Source: Adiantum capillus-veneris
Taxonomy: Eukaryota > Streptophyta > Polypodiopsida > Polypodiales > Pteridaceae
Direction of reading: 5' to 3'
Assembly: GCA_014529385.2 (NCBI GenBank)
Contig: CM043948.1
Span: 78,044,291 to 78,108,290 of the forward strand
Length of the DNA: 64,000 nt
The notes under the pieces were generated by a model. The model was given only the letters and a program-made list of their open reading frames with translations. It was not told the DNA's origin and did not search any database. The position numbers and the translations under genes were made by a program. Shown piece by piece: positions 53,744 through 63,827 of the stretch (the stretch's first letter is position 1; every line of letters begins with the position of its first letter).

Positions 53744-54790
53744 GTGAAGCAAGATGAGTTAAAGGATTTCAATTTGCGCACAGAAGAGAATCCCAAAATT
53801 GTCAAGGTCAGTATTCATATAGATGGGGATTTTTTGCATGAGTTGTTTCAGTTGTTGAAGGAGTACAAAGATGTTCTTGGATGGGAATATTTTGAAGTGA
53901 AAGGTATAGATCCTGGTTTACATCAGCATCACATTAATCTAAAGGAGGATGTAGTTTCGATTTTGCAACAGAGGTATAGAATGAATTCAAACTTTGCTGA
54001 ACAGGTAAAGAAGGAGATTGATAAGCTATTAACTATTGGGTTTATCAAACCAATTCATGAGGTTACATGGTTGTCACCAATTATTGTGGTGCCCAAGAAA
54101 AATGAAAAAAATGAGAGCTTGTCTTGATTACAGAAAGTTGATTGCAGCCACATTTTTACAGATCCTTTTCCAATACCATTTTGTGATGCCATATTGGATG
54201 TTGTAGCAGGGAAAGAAATGTATAGCTTTTGTATGGTTTTTCAGGGTACAATCAGATTCAAATGGCTGAAAAGGATCAAGACAAAACAGCTTTTATGAGA
54301 GAGTGGGGTGCTTTTACATCTACAATTATGAATTTTGAACACAAAAATGGACGACCATCATTCAATTTTACAGCATACAAGACATTTGAACCTTATTTGC
54401 AGGATTTCATGAGAGTTTTTGTGGATGATTTTTCAGTATTTGGAAAAAAGGAACTTCATCTACATCATTTGAAGTTATGCTTTGAAAGGTGTAGACAATT
54501 CAGAATGTGCCTTAATCCTCTTTAGAGTTTCATTGCTATCAAAAGTGGAGTACTTTTAGGTCATGTGGTTTCTCATGAAGGGATGTCCATTGATGAGAAG
54601 AATATTGAAGTGATTAAAAGAGAAAAAACCCCAAAGAATGTGACGGAAGTTAGCAGGCTTGTTGGTCAGGTGAAATGGCATGCTAGATATGTCAGATATT
54701 TGGCATTTTTTTTTTTACATCTTAATCATCTAACAAAGAAGAGTGTACCTTTAATATGGGCTGAACCTTAGTAGAGTTTATTTTAGATGT
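53744..54790 (+). pseudogene. G5 reverse transcriptase
   Basis: Frame 53744-54127: YKDVLGWEYFEVKGIDPGLH (the 'DVFAW-Y-DMPGID' block), HHINLKEDVVSILQQRYRMN, TIGFIKPIHEVTWLSPIIVV, PKKNEK. A broken part around 54127-54230 should have held the first catalytic Asp. Frame 54229-54525: GFSGYNQIQMAEKDQDKTAF, then MRVFVDDFSVFGKKELHLHH with the catalytic Asp pair. Frame 54565-54771: GMSIDEKNIEVIKREKTPKN and VSRLVGQVKWHARYVRYLAF. Several frameshifts; inactive. Text between 'TAFMREWGAF' and 'FVDDF' differs from the usual, so the palm is damaged. Confidence 0.85.
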
Positions 54791-55240
54791 TAAAAAAGAT
54801 GTTGTCAGTAGCACCAATATTACAACCTCCAGATTGGTCATTACTTTTCCATGTATTTGTTGATGCATCGGATATGGCTATTGGTATTTTCCTCATGGAG
54901 GAAAGAGTCAGAGAATGGTTCAGATGACTTGTTTACTATGCTAGTAGGGTGTTAACATCAGTTGAAAGGGATTATGTTGTGATAGAAAGAGAAGATCTTG
55001 GCATGGTATATGATTTAACCAAATTCAAACATTATTTGCTAAGCAACAGAGTTATTTTTCATGTGGATCATCAGGCATTGCTTTACCTGATTAAGAAGCC
55101 ATTGTCGACTGGAAGATTAGCTAGATGGATGTTATTGTTGGAGGAATTTGACTTTGTGATTATTTGAGTAGAATTGATACTGGTGAATAACCAATAGGTG
55201 TTCAAGATGACCTACCTGATGTTGATTTGTTTGAAGTTCA
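54791..55240 (+). pseudogene. G5 RNase H
   Basis: Plus-strand text: LLFHVFVDASDMAIGIFLME (first Asp in F-DAS), LVYYASRVLTSVERDYVVIE with RE, then LGMVYDLTKFKHYLLSNRVI, FHVDHQALLYLIKKPLSTGR, LARWMLLLEEFDFVII. This is the standard gypsy RNase H order: DAS, YAS-LT--E-NY---E, FH-LL, F-DH-AL--L, R---W---L-E-DF. Frames change more than once. Confidence 0.85.
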
Positions 55241-55269
55241 TAATACAGTCTCTGAATCATGGTATGATC

Positions 55270-56400
55270 AGATGTTAACATTTTGATATATGGTACAATG
55301 CCAATGGGATTTTCAGGTGACGAGAGAAGGAAGTTTGTTTTGAAAAGTAGACCATTTTTTGTGATAGCAAGAGCATTATATAGGAAAGGGATTGATCAAG
55401 TCATTAGAAGTTGTGTTCCAGATTTTGAAAAAAGGCTGTTTTGCAAGAAGCTCATTCAGGAACAACTGGAGGACATTTTTCATGTGATATAACATGTAAG
55501 AAAGTGTTGCAACCTAGATTGTGGTGACTTACTATATTGAAGGATGCCCATGAGCATGCTAGAACCTGTGTGATTTGTCAAAGTTTGGGCCAGTCAAATT
55601 CTGCGGACAAAATGTCTGATCATTCTATATTACCTATATAACCTTTTCAGCAGTGGGGAATGGACTTTGTTGGACTTGTCAAGCCCACTACTAGTAAAGG
55701 ATGTAAGTACATTCTGGTGGCTACAGATTATTGTACCAAGTGGGTTGAAGCTGTTGCTCTCAAAGACAATAAAGCTTAGAGTGTAGCCAGATTTCTCTAT
55801 CATAACATCATGACTAGGTTTGGATGTCCTGTGGAGTTGGTGAGTGATAGAGGGAACCATTTTCTAAATGAGGTGATTGCTGAACTAATGAAAACTCATA
55901 TGATTATGCACAAAAAGTCCACAGCTTATCATCCTCAAGCTAATGGACAGCTTTCAAGGTCACCATAGGTATGACTCCATTCAAATTGGTGTATGGTCTA
56001 GAAGTTGTGGTCCCTGCGTAATTTGTGGTTCCAAGCCCTAGAGTAACTGAAGAAAAAATGATTCTCAAATTGTCAGTCAGGTACAGGAGCAGATATTTGA
56101 TGCAGTTAGAAAAGGGCAGGTTGATAAGGTCATATATATATGAAGTCATTCAGATAAGGAGGAAAGATTGGGTGAGTCTGTTTAAAGTTTTCTAGGTTGG
56201 AGATTGGATAATGTTGTATAACTCAAGATTAGGGCCATATCCAGGCAAGTTAACTTTGAGATATATTGGTCCATATAATATTTTCTAGGATTTGGGACAG
56301 GGAACATTGAGTTGCTGATGTTTTTGGTATCAGAGTTGAGAAACATGTTAATGGTTTTAGATTAGAGAAATTCCAAGGGAAACCACCCCATTTGTAATGG
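55270..56400 (+). pseudogene. G5 integrase
   Basis: HSGTTGGHFSCDITCKKVLQ with ARTCVICQSLG is the zinc-binding part. The core has [20 protein letters not shown] (Asp), [40 protein letters not shown] (Asp) and AYHPQANGQ; just after this (about 55950) the sequence jumps to IGMTPFKLVYGLEVVVP, so the catalytic Glu region is deleted. Later text (LGPYPGKLTLRYIGPYNIF) is the C-terminal part. The polyprotein ends near 56400. Confidence 0.85.
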
Positions 56401-58290
56401 CCTTTAGTTGGATTGGTTCAACCAAAGTGTCAGCAACTATGAGAAGGACGAAGCTTCGGGAGAAGAAGAGGTGGTTGCAGAGACTCCTCTCAGCACAACA
56501 AAACTGCAGCCATCCCTAATGGATCCGTTTTTATGGATTTTAAGGTAATGATAGCCGTTTTTTGGCTTTCCATAATTGCCATAGTAAGCTACCTCACCCT
56601 ATCAAATCACTCAAACATTTTGGCTATCCCTACCATTTCACTGTATATAGGTGTGTGTGAGTTAGGGGACTTTTTCCATATCTTCTTAAAAACCCTTAAT
56701 TAGCTAGTCACTGGGCTAGTTGAGACAAAAACATATAAGTATATTATGGCCCATTTGTGTGTAAATATTTCATTCTATATAGGGCCTAAATAAAAGGATT
56801 TTTCATAATTATTTTGATATTTATTTAAATATTTCTACCTATAGTGTGTTATTTATTCTATGTACATTGACTCACCATTACCATAATTTTTCTTACCATT
56901 TTGCATACTCTTTATTCCATATAAAAATAATTTCATGCAAGCTTCTCTTATTTTTCGTGTAACTCCATCCCAACAAAAATCCAAAAAAACTAGTTTTATT
57001 TATGTGTATATTTTTTCACTATTGTGATTTTTCCTTCCTACATCTATTCTCTTTTACTCTCATAAATTAGAACACAAAAAATATTCATCTTTTTATGGTA
57101 GACTTATAATGAGAGATATTTATTTTGACCCCTTTATATTTTTTCCACCTATATTATTTATATTTGACATGTACATATTTTTTTAGACTCCTCAATATTT
57201 GATTTTCTTAGTTGTACTATTCACTTATATCATGATCTCAACAATATCTTCAATTATAGACCTACCAAATAAGGTCAAGGGTATGTGGAATGCATGCATG
57301 CACCATGGGGAGCTCACTCTTGGAGGTATTCAAAAGAATCATCCAAAGAAGGACCTCACAAGGACCTTGTGCAGTGGAAACAACAGTCGGTTTTGCTGAA
57401 TTTTTAAAGACCACATGCTCCCCGAATTTGAAAAGGTGATACAAACAAAAGTTTTAGCTCGTGAGCTGAAATTTCACCTCAAATTTTCTCATATGTTTTT
57501 GAGCTACGAGCTGTGAGCTATGATTTTATTGGTGGACCCCAGTTTGCCCATGCTATGCAGCCACACTCCTTCTTCCACTTTATCATTTTCCTCTTTCACA
57601 CACACTCCTCCGTCTCCTTCCCACTCCCAATCCTGAAACTCCCATGTCCTAATTCACCCTCTTCACCTAAGCCACTTCTCTCACACCTCCATAGCCTTCA
57701 TCCTCCATTTCTACACCCTATGTGTCCCCCTTTCTCTCTACATATATGTCCATATTACCATACCCTCTTCAGCTTTGTAAGGAACTTCAAAAAATCAGAA
57801 AAAATCCAAGGTTAACCTTTGCAAATGAAGGCTTTTATCATGAATTTTCCAAGGTTTGAAGATAACATAGCTTCATCGACATGTGCAACTTCGCCATGCT
57901 GACCGCTTCTTCTACCGGTGCTGTAAAGAGGTGAATGTTAACTTCTCCAAAGCTTCAACCTCTCTTTACAAGCTCATCCCTTCTCTAAATTTTTTCATCA
58001 TATATCTCACCATTTGGTGAATGGTTTTGTAAATATTTTGTAGTGATAATTACTAACTACTAACCACTAACCTTATTGTAAAATGCACCCTCTACTAGAG
58101 TAGGCACTTCCAAATTATTCACTTAATCCTCTCTCCTTCATCCTCAATAATTCTGTTACCTTGAGCCCACATCCATGTGACTCAAGGGATAAGAGAGGCC
58201 CACCCTCATTTTAAAAAAATAAAAATTTGCATAATCTTTTATTTCTTTAAATAAACTTGATTGGGCCTAGTCCTAATCAGGGCTTCTAAA
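56401..58290. other. AT-rich stretch, mostly without features; probable start of G6 LTR
   Basis: No coding domain. The 100-codon frame at 57513-57815 is Pro/Ser/His-rich and looks like translation of a pyrimidine-rich LTR or leader. The left border of the G6 LTR must lie in or near this stretch but I could not find it, since its partner is beyond the window. Confidence 0.45.
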
Positions 58291-58293
58291 ACC

Positions 58294-58302
58294 TATAAAT
58301 AG
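58294..58302 (+). promoter_or_regulatory. G6 LTR TATA box
   Basis: TATAAATAG followed by a pyrimidine-rich stretch and TCATCACATGATCACACTAC, the arrangement seen at many LTR transcription starts. Confidence 0.55.
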
Positions 58303-58826
58303 ATCCCTTCTCTCCCTTGTAAATCATCACATGATCACACTACACCACACCATTCTCAACACATAACACACCAATCTTCAAACCTAGTTGTGTAGAGTGT
58401 GTGTATCGTGAGTGCTCTATTCCATCATTACACACAGGTGCATGGAGAAGCTTGAAGTTAGTTATGCCATCTAGAGGAGTGGAGTGTATGCCATACTCTT
58501 CACCACACTTGTAGCCTAGTCTTGTGCATAAATAAGATTTATAGTTTTGGTGCAATTGTATGTTGCAACTACGACTCTTCTCTCCAAATTGACTTGATAA
58601 GTTGGCTCATCAGGTGGTTGATGGGAAATTTTGTCTTTGAAGTTTGTTGTGCCATTTCATGCTTGGTGGTTTGAGGGCTTGTTGAATTGTTTTCCTAAAA
58701 GGTCAATTGTAAGAGGGTGCTCGGTGAGAGGACTCCCGTGACCCTAAGACAATTTGTGTATTGGCAACAAGGTCAAGTTTTGTGTTGTCTCTCTATTTCT
58801 CATCAAGCTTTGTGTGCATCTAGTCT

Positions 58827-58830
58827 TTAA
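58827..58830. repeat. TTAA target site, left
   Basis: TTAA directly before the inverted repeat CACTAGAATGGTAAC; TTAA again at 60167-60170. Confidence 0.75.
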
Positions 58831-60166
58831 CACTAGAATGGTAACCTAACAGCACATAAAAGTGTCCTTTCAGGGTTTTGAGGAAAAATTCCAAAACCAT
58901 AGTAGATCCACTCATTTTCAAAAATCCTTTCATGAGCTTATAGTTCAATAACTACTACATATGGAAAATATGAGAAACTTGTAACTTTTCTCATCCCTTG
59001 ATCACTACAAGCCTCCAAAGTTGATCGATCAGTGCATTTTGCCCAAAACAGCAATTTCTTACGGTTGATTGCATATAAATAAGAGTGGGGATTTTTGTAG
59101 GACATGAGATAAAATGACCCGTTAACTTCAATGGGTTGGTTACCAAAACATATGGTTGCTTTTACCTCACTATTGTTTTTTTGGGAAAAAAAAAGGTACA
59201 AAAAGGTTGCATTTTTGCCATTCTGCGGACCTATCATCAAAGTTTCTATAGTCACGCTCAATACAGATACTATATACATGTTTTCTTAGTTCCCTTTGGA
59301 CATTTGGATTCAAAAGAAGCCATGGAGCGTGTCGAAAGGATAATGGATCTCTTACAATTGGAACCTTGGGGGCAATGATAAAGTGCTAAATACAGCAAAC
59401 ATGAAAAAACTAGGTTTAGCATTATGACCTCTAGAAACCCATAGAAACTACTCAATACCTAGCCACGTTTGTAGTCTATGATTAGATATGGTTACTACCT
59501 ACAAAATACACACAATTGGCGTAAGAAACTAGCAATATTGAGAAAGTTATACTTGCTACTCTAAAATGTATCGTATTCTTCAACAATCAAAAAACTCAAC
59601 CATCATCATATACTATGCTATATAGCATATTAGGTCCCCCAAAACTCAAGGAAGATTAGCTTTATGTTATACATTACACTTACACAATCAAAATTGAATT
59701 TGGATATCAAGAAAGCCACCAAAAAAATCATAAAAGTGCTAATTTTGGCCAAAAAACAGGATTATGCAATTCTTGTAAATTGGTCATAACTTTCAATTTT
59801 AACACTTAGCTCTTCCTACAAGCATCAAAACATGTTCAGAACTATGAAGGCCTAATTTTTAGCCATTCAAACCTCACAAACATGAAGTTTAGAGTGGTAT
59901 AATTGCCAAAAATTGAAAAATGCCAAAAACAAGACCCATTTTTTCACACAGTTTAGGTTAAAAAATGTTTTGCAAGAGTAAGGTTAAGGGTGAGATCGAT
60001 ACTCCAAAAAAAATGCTAAGTTTTTTTCAGCTCATAAGGCAACGTTGTGGATATATAGCACCTAGAAATTCATTTTCATACTCTTCAAATAATTCAAGCA
60101 AAATGGTCACTTAATAGGACACAAAAGTGTCCAAGGACATAAAAGTGTCATGTTACCATTCTAGTG
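58831..60166. mobile_element. 1.34-kb non-autonomous DNA transposon with TTAA duplication (piggyBac-like)
   Basis: The ends are inverted copies: CACTAGAATGGTAACCTAAC at the left and, on the opposite strand at the right, CACTAGAATGGTAACATGAC. Both sides are bordered by TTAA. Inside each end are further copies of the phrase ACATAAAAGTGTCC (left 58854-58867; right at about 60137 and a variant ACACAAAAGTGTCC at 60119), so subterminal repeats are present. No transposase is visible; longest frame 113 codons (59279-58938, minus) without a known domain. TTAA duplications and CAC-type ends occur in the piggyBac superfamily. CACTA elements start similarly but make 3-bp duplications, which do not fit here. 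Confidence 0.65.
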
Positions 60167-60170
60167 TTAA
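60167..60170. repeat. TTAA target site, right
   Basis: Matches 58827-58830. Because TTAA is its own complement it could also be counted into the inverted repeats. Confidence 0.75.
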
Positions 60171-60476
60171 GGATAAGACTGAGTTGCTCAAGTTGATTTG
60201 TGCTCTTTACCTCTCTCTGGCGTGGTGAATGTTTGTGTTTGGTGTGTGTGGCTATCTTGCATTCCCCTCTCTTTGTGCGTTTGAGTACAAGGAGATATCA
60301 CGTGCGTCCTAGTTCGCATCTACAACTACGTGGTGCCCCCTTTTCTTCTTTGGTTTTGGCTGTGGGTTGTTGTTGTCTCTGATTGTGCTTGCCCCTTCCC
60401 CAATTGAGCAGCATGGGAGCCTCGAAGGGTGTTTAGAGGCCGCTCTTCTTGTTGCCCGCCCCGGACCGCCTCAAAT

Positions 60477-60497
60477 TGGTGCCCCCACTCAGGACGG
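60477..60497 (+). promoter_or_regulatory. G6 primer-binding site
   Basis: TGGTGCCCCCACTCAGGACG, three bases after the LTR end. It resembles the G1 site (TGGCGCCCCCACCGAGGGTC). Confidence 0.65.
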
Positions 60498-60547
60498 CTT
60501 GTGTATTTTTGTGAAGGCTCAACCTTTAGCATAATCAAGTAGCTTGC

Positions 60548-61000
60548 ATGAATCACGAGAATTTGTATGATCCCTTCATTCCCATTGCAAGGCAAAAGGT
60601 ACACATAATTGTTAGTACTAAGTTGCAATTTCAACGTGTAATTCGTAGAATTTTAGGTCCTCTTAGGTTGGCAGAGATAAACGCATCAGTAAATCCTTTT
60701 ATTGTGCCTCTTATTAGGTACGACCTTAGTTTGGACGTCTATATTTTTGTTTTGTTTTAAGAATTAGGTCATGCATAGACCATGGATCATGGTCCAAGAA
60801 TAGAAGTTTTCCCCTTTCATTTCACTCCACACATTAGAATAAACATTGCAATTAGTAGAAAAATCCATTTTCAACAACGTATGGTGTTCATGTTTGGTGC
60901 CCAAAGAGTAGGAGAAATTCTTGCATCACCAAACCCTGTCATCCTGCCTCTTGTTGATTATCATGGGTCATTTGATGTGAATATTTTTATTTTGTTGTAG
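60548..61000 (+). CDS. G6 gag N-terminal/leader frames, tandem-duplicated segment (unknown function)
   Basis: Two frames 234 bp apart (60548-60760 and 60782-61000, 70 and 72 codons) are similar to each other: each has a 'FQ-RV/M' stretch, then G--R--EI-AS-NP-I-PL, Y--S-DV-IF-L. The first reads RLAEINASVNPFIVPLIRYD, the second RVGEILASPNPVILPLVDYH. G1 has a single related segment at 16540-16241. I do not know the function. The stop after each may be real or decay of one longer gag. Confidence 0.5.
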
Positions 61001-61061
61001 AATAGATTGGTTTTTAGAAAACATTATTGTGTAGATTTTTTAAGAAACAAACACGGAAGTT

Positions 61062-61649
61062 GTGAATCATTTCAAGAGATACTTCTTTGACCCCCAAAAC
61101 ACTCAAAAGCTATGGCAAGACATTGTTTCTCATAAGCAAAAAGACTTAGATGACTATTACTTGTACAAGCAAGAGTTTCTACGTCTTTGGGCTGTATGGG
61201 TGAGAAATGTTGCTAACCCTGGTGATGGTGCAGAGTTCCTAAAGAAGGAGAGGTTCATAGTCGGACTCTTTCCTAACCTTAAGATAAAAGTTGAGGCTGG
61301 TGCAGCTGATACCTTTGAAGCAGCTGAAACTAGTGCTGCTGAGAAATATAGGAAACTCAAGTGCTTAAGGGGGGAGGTTCCAATAGAAGGTCTTAGACCC
61401 AAAGGTAAGTCACAAGCATCAACATCTAGGGATCTTCTTGAGGTAACGGTGGAAGTGATTGAGAAGTTAAATGAATCTTTAAGCAGCTTGTCAATTCACC
61501 TTGCACAAGCTGTAGGTCCAAAGGGACAAGCAAAAAAGTCTGAAGAGCGAGATTCACGACCTAGGAGAGTCTTGAAATGTTGGAATTGCGGTGAGTCTGG
61601 ACATGGGATGTATAATTATCCTTGGCCGTGGGGAGCCAGGGAGACCTAA
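61062..61649 (+). pseudogene. G6 gag capsid and nucleocapsid
   Basis: The 195-codon frame has NHFKRYFFDPQNTQKLWQDI, DDYYLYKQEFLRLWAVWVRN, FLKKERFIVGLFPNLKIKVE and a C-terminal KCWNCGESGHGMYNYP. The first part is the second half of a gypsy capsid domain (F---F------E---L-Q---S---Y---F--L). The knuckle keeps two Cys and the His but has Tyr for the last Cys (C-X2-C-X4-H-X4-Y). A frameshift follows (about 61620), where the pol frame starts. The N-terminal half of the capsid is missing or lies in decayed sequence before 61062. Confidence 0.82.
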
Positions 61650-63162
61650 CTTGAATTACCCAGTGATGAATGCAGGAGAAGGAACTAGTCAGCAACCACA
61701 GCTTCTACAAAGGCCAAATGGAGCAAGACCACCTCCACAAGGAGTGGAAGGAGTTCCACCTTTTCCAGACCCAAATGGGCATGTAGTAGAGGTGACAAAC
61801 TCAAATGAGGTTGACATGGAAGCAAATGGCATTAAGCGTGACCGAGGAAAAGGTAAAGAGAAAGAAGGTGTCACATCACAAAGTGACCATGGACGAGAAA
61901 AGAAGGCAAAGGAGACCAAGGAAGCTAAGAGGACTCGACGTCGTATCAATCTCCAAGACTTCCCTCTTGGACATGGTATGGCTCCATACAACCTATTGGA
62001 AGACATGAGAGGTAAGGGTCCTGATATCTCATGGCCTCAGTTTCTTGGATTATGCCCACAAGTTAGGAGGGATTTAATAAAGGCAGTTAGCACTAGAAGA
62101 AAGGTAAAAGAGAGTGTGCCTGTTGTAAAAATTCCACATGCTGAAATGAATGAGGATATTACACCTGTGCTAGATTGTTACATCAAAGGAAGATTGGTTA
62201 GGAAAGGTCTAGTGGATGGGGGTGCACAAATTTGCATCATGACAGACGGACTCATGCAAAAACTAGGCATGCACATCCATGAGACACCTGAAATTAAAGT
62301 CAAGATGGCAAACAATAGAAAAGCTAGGTGTGTAGGCATTTGTAAAAATGTCTCTGTGGAGGCCTTTGGCATTAAGAAGGCAGTGGATTTCTATGTCATG
62401 TCTAGCAAAGGAAATGGTTACCCATTTATCCTAGGGAGACCATGGCTAATGAGAATGCGAGCTTTGCAGGATTGGGAGAGTGGAAAACTAATTTGCAAGA
62501 ATGACAATCATAAGAAGGTTGTCTTTGACATGAAGGAGCAACGCCAAGAGGAGCTCCATGAAGAATCATCTCAAAGTGAGACGGAGGAAGGCTGGACCGA
62601 TAGCACTTCAGAAGGAGAAAGTAGCGGTAGCATTACTGAAGAGGAGTCTTCCATCAAAGTCATGGGGGTAAGTTTTAAGCCAAACAACCAAGAGACCTCT
62701 TGCCCATGTTTGGAAGAGGTAGGTTCCCAAGAAAACCAAAAAGTGGAAGATGAAAGAATGCTAGAAGGTATGTTATCTACAACACTTACAAAGGATGAAA
62801 GAGAGGAGTTCAAAGGTGTGTTAAGGAAATTTCCTAGGCTTTTCGCTAAAGACTACACCGATGTGCGTGGAGTAGATGCTGTTCAACACAAAATTGAGTT
62901 GAAGCCAGAGGCCACACCTAAGGCTCAAAAGCTACGAAGGCTAGGAGTCATCAAGGAGCAGGCTTTACTCAAGGAGGTAAGAAAGCTTCTAGCAGCAGGT
63001 TTCATTTATCAAGTGGAGAATTCAGAGTGGGTCTCTCCCGTTGTTGTCACTCCTAAGAAAAATGGCAAGTGGAGGGTGTGCGTGGATTACCGTCCACTCA
63101 ATGAGGTAGCTGGTCATGAGAAGTACACTGTGTGTGATGGCTACCGAGTTACTTTCAAATAG
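61591..63162 (+). CDS. G6 protease and N-terminal reverse transcriptase (523 codons open)
   Basis: Long open frame. The true start is probably upstream in gag by frameshift, since the ATG at 61591 lies inside the zinc-knuckle region in another frame. Residues about 60-130 are charged. VDGGAQICIMTDGLMQKLGM at about residues 205-225 is the protease active site with D-G-G-A; YPFILGRPWLMRMRALQDWE follows at about 280-300; then an acidic Ser/Glu linker; DVRGVDAVQHKIELKPEATP and LLAAGFIYQVENSEWVSPVV, VTPKKNGKWRVCVDYRPLN start the polymerase. Compared with G1, 18 residues (the ATKRDHFPLPFLDEIL block) are missing in frame after RPLN, and a 1-base frameshift after VCDGY ends the frame. So it is open but not functional. 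Confidence 0.85.
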   Translation: MSLDMGCIIILGRGEPGRPNLNYPVMNAGEGTSQQPQLLQRPNGARPPPQGVEGVPPFPDPNGHVVEVTNSNEVDMEANGIKRDRGKGKEKEGVTSQSDHGREKKAKETKEAKRTRRRINLQDFPLGHGMAPYNLLEDMRGKGPDISWPQFLGLCPQVRRDLIKAVSTRRKVKESVPVVKIPHAEMNEDITPVLDCYIKGRLVRKGLVDGGAQICIMTDGLMQKLGMHIHETPEIKVKMANNRKARCVGICKNVSVEAFGIKKAVDFYVMSSKGNGYPFILGRPWLMRMRALQDWESGKLICKNDNHKKVVFDMKEQRQEELHEESSQSETEEGWTDSTSEGESSGSITEEESSIKVMGVSFKPNNQETSCPCLEEVGSQENQKVEDERMLEGMLSTTLTKDEREEFKGVLRKFPRLFAKDYTDVRGVDAVQHKIELKPEATPKAQKLRRLGVIKEQALLKEVRKLLAAGFIYQVENSEWVSPVVVTPKKNGKWRVCVDYRPLNEVAGHEKYTVCDGYRVTFK

Positions 63163-63827
63163 GTATCGCATTGGAAGATCAGTTAAAAAAAACCTTCATC
63201 ACTCCTTGGGGTTGTTATGCTTTTAGAGTCATGCCATTTGGTCTGACAAATGCTCCTGCAACATTCCAACGTTTCATGAACATGGTGTTTCAAGCATTCT
63301 TTGGAAAGTCAATTCGGGTGTTCATTGATGATTTCTCCATTTATAGCTCAAAATCATTGCATCTACAAAGGGTAGAAGAAGGTTTAAAGAAGCTCTACGA
63401 CATGGGAGGTCAACTCAACCCCGACAAGTGTCACATAGGTGAGGATGAAGTGATCTTGCTTGGTCACAAGGTTTCCTATAAAGGCATTGAGGTGGATCCT
63501 TCAAAGGCAAAGGCTCTTATTGAGCTCCCATCACCCAAGAATCTCAAAGAGGTCATCTCATTCATTCAAAAGGTGAAGTATATGTCACGCTTCATTCACT
63601 TAGCCTCGGAGTTACTTCACCCTTTGCAAAAGTTGACACAACAAGTAGAATTTGCATGCTCTGATGATCTTGAAGAGTACTTTTGTAACATGAAAGTCAT
63701 TTTGTCAGAGCTACCAACACTCATGCCTCCTTTTTGGGAGTACACATTCTTTGTTAGCTCTAGTGTTGGGAAGGAAACAATTGGTGTTGTGTTACTACAG
63801 CAAGATCTCCACAGTACCAGGATGTGA
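63163..63827 (+). pseudogene. G6 reverse transcriptase, palm to connection
   Basis: Frame after the shift: ALEDQLKKTFITPWGCYAFR, VMPFGLTNAPATFQRFMNMV, FFGKSIRVFIDDFSIYSSKS (catalytic Asp pair in F-I-D-D), KLYDMGGQLNPDKCHIGEDE, VILLGHKVSYKGIEVDPSKA, LPSPKNLKEVISFIQKVKYM, SRFIHLASELLHPLQKLTQQ. The stop at 63825 is a single TGA within YFASRV. The order and spacing agree with gypsy polymerases. Confidence 0.9.

Larger units (their letters stand above)
51349..56400 (+). mobile_element. G5: degenerate gypsy gag-pol
   Basis: In order on the plus strand: gag, zinc knuckle, protease, reverse transcriptase, RNase H, integrase, so Ty3/gypsy. Every domain has stops or frameshifts. No LTR pair could be identified. 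A 0.14-kb scrap of the same family is at 31979-32122. Confidence 0.85.
58303..60473 (+). repeat. G6 5' LTR, right part (interrupted by a TTAA element)
   Basis: The primer site at 60477 places the LTR end at 60473 (…CCGCCTCA). Upstream, LTR-like sequence with a TATA box lies before the element at 58831-60166. So the LTR is 58830 and left, plus 60167-60473. The start is not visible. Confidence 0.5.

Noticed and set aside
57513-57815. 100-codon Pro/Ser-rich frame as a gene
   Set aside because: Low-complexity pyrimidine-rich DNA, no start context, no domain; more likely LTR sequence of G6.
58831-60166. CACTA (En/Spm) element, because the ends begin with CACTA
   Set aside because: CACTA elements duplicate 3 bp; here the flanks are TAA and TTA as 3-mers, which do not match, while TTAA does.
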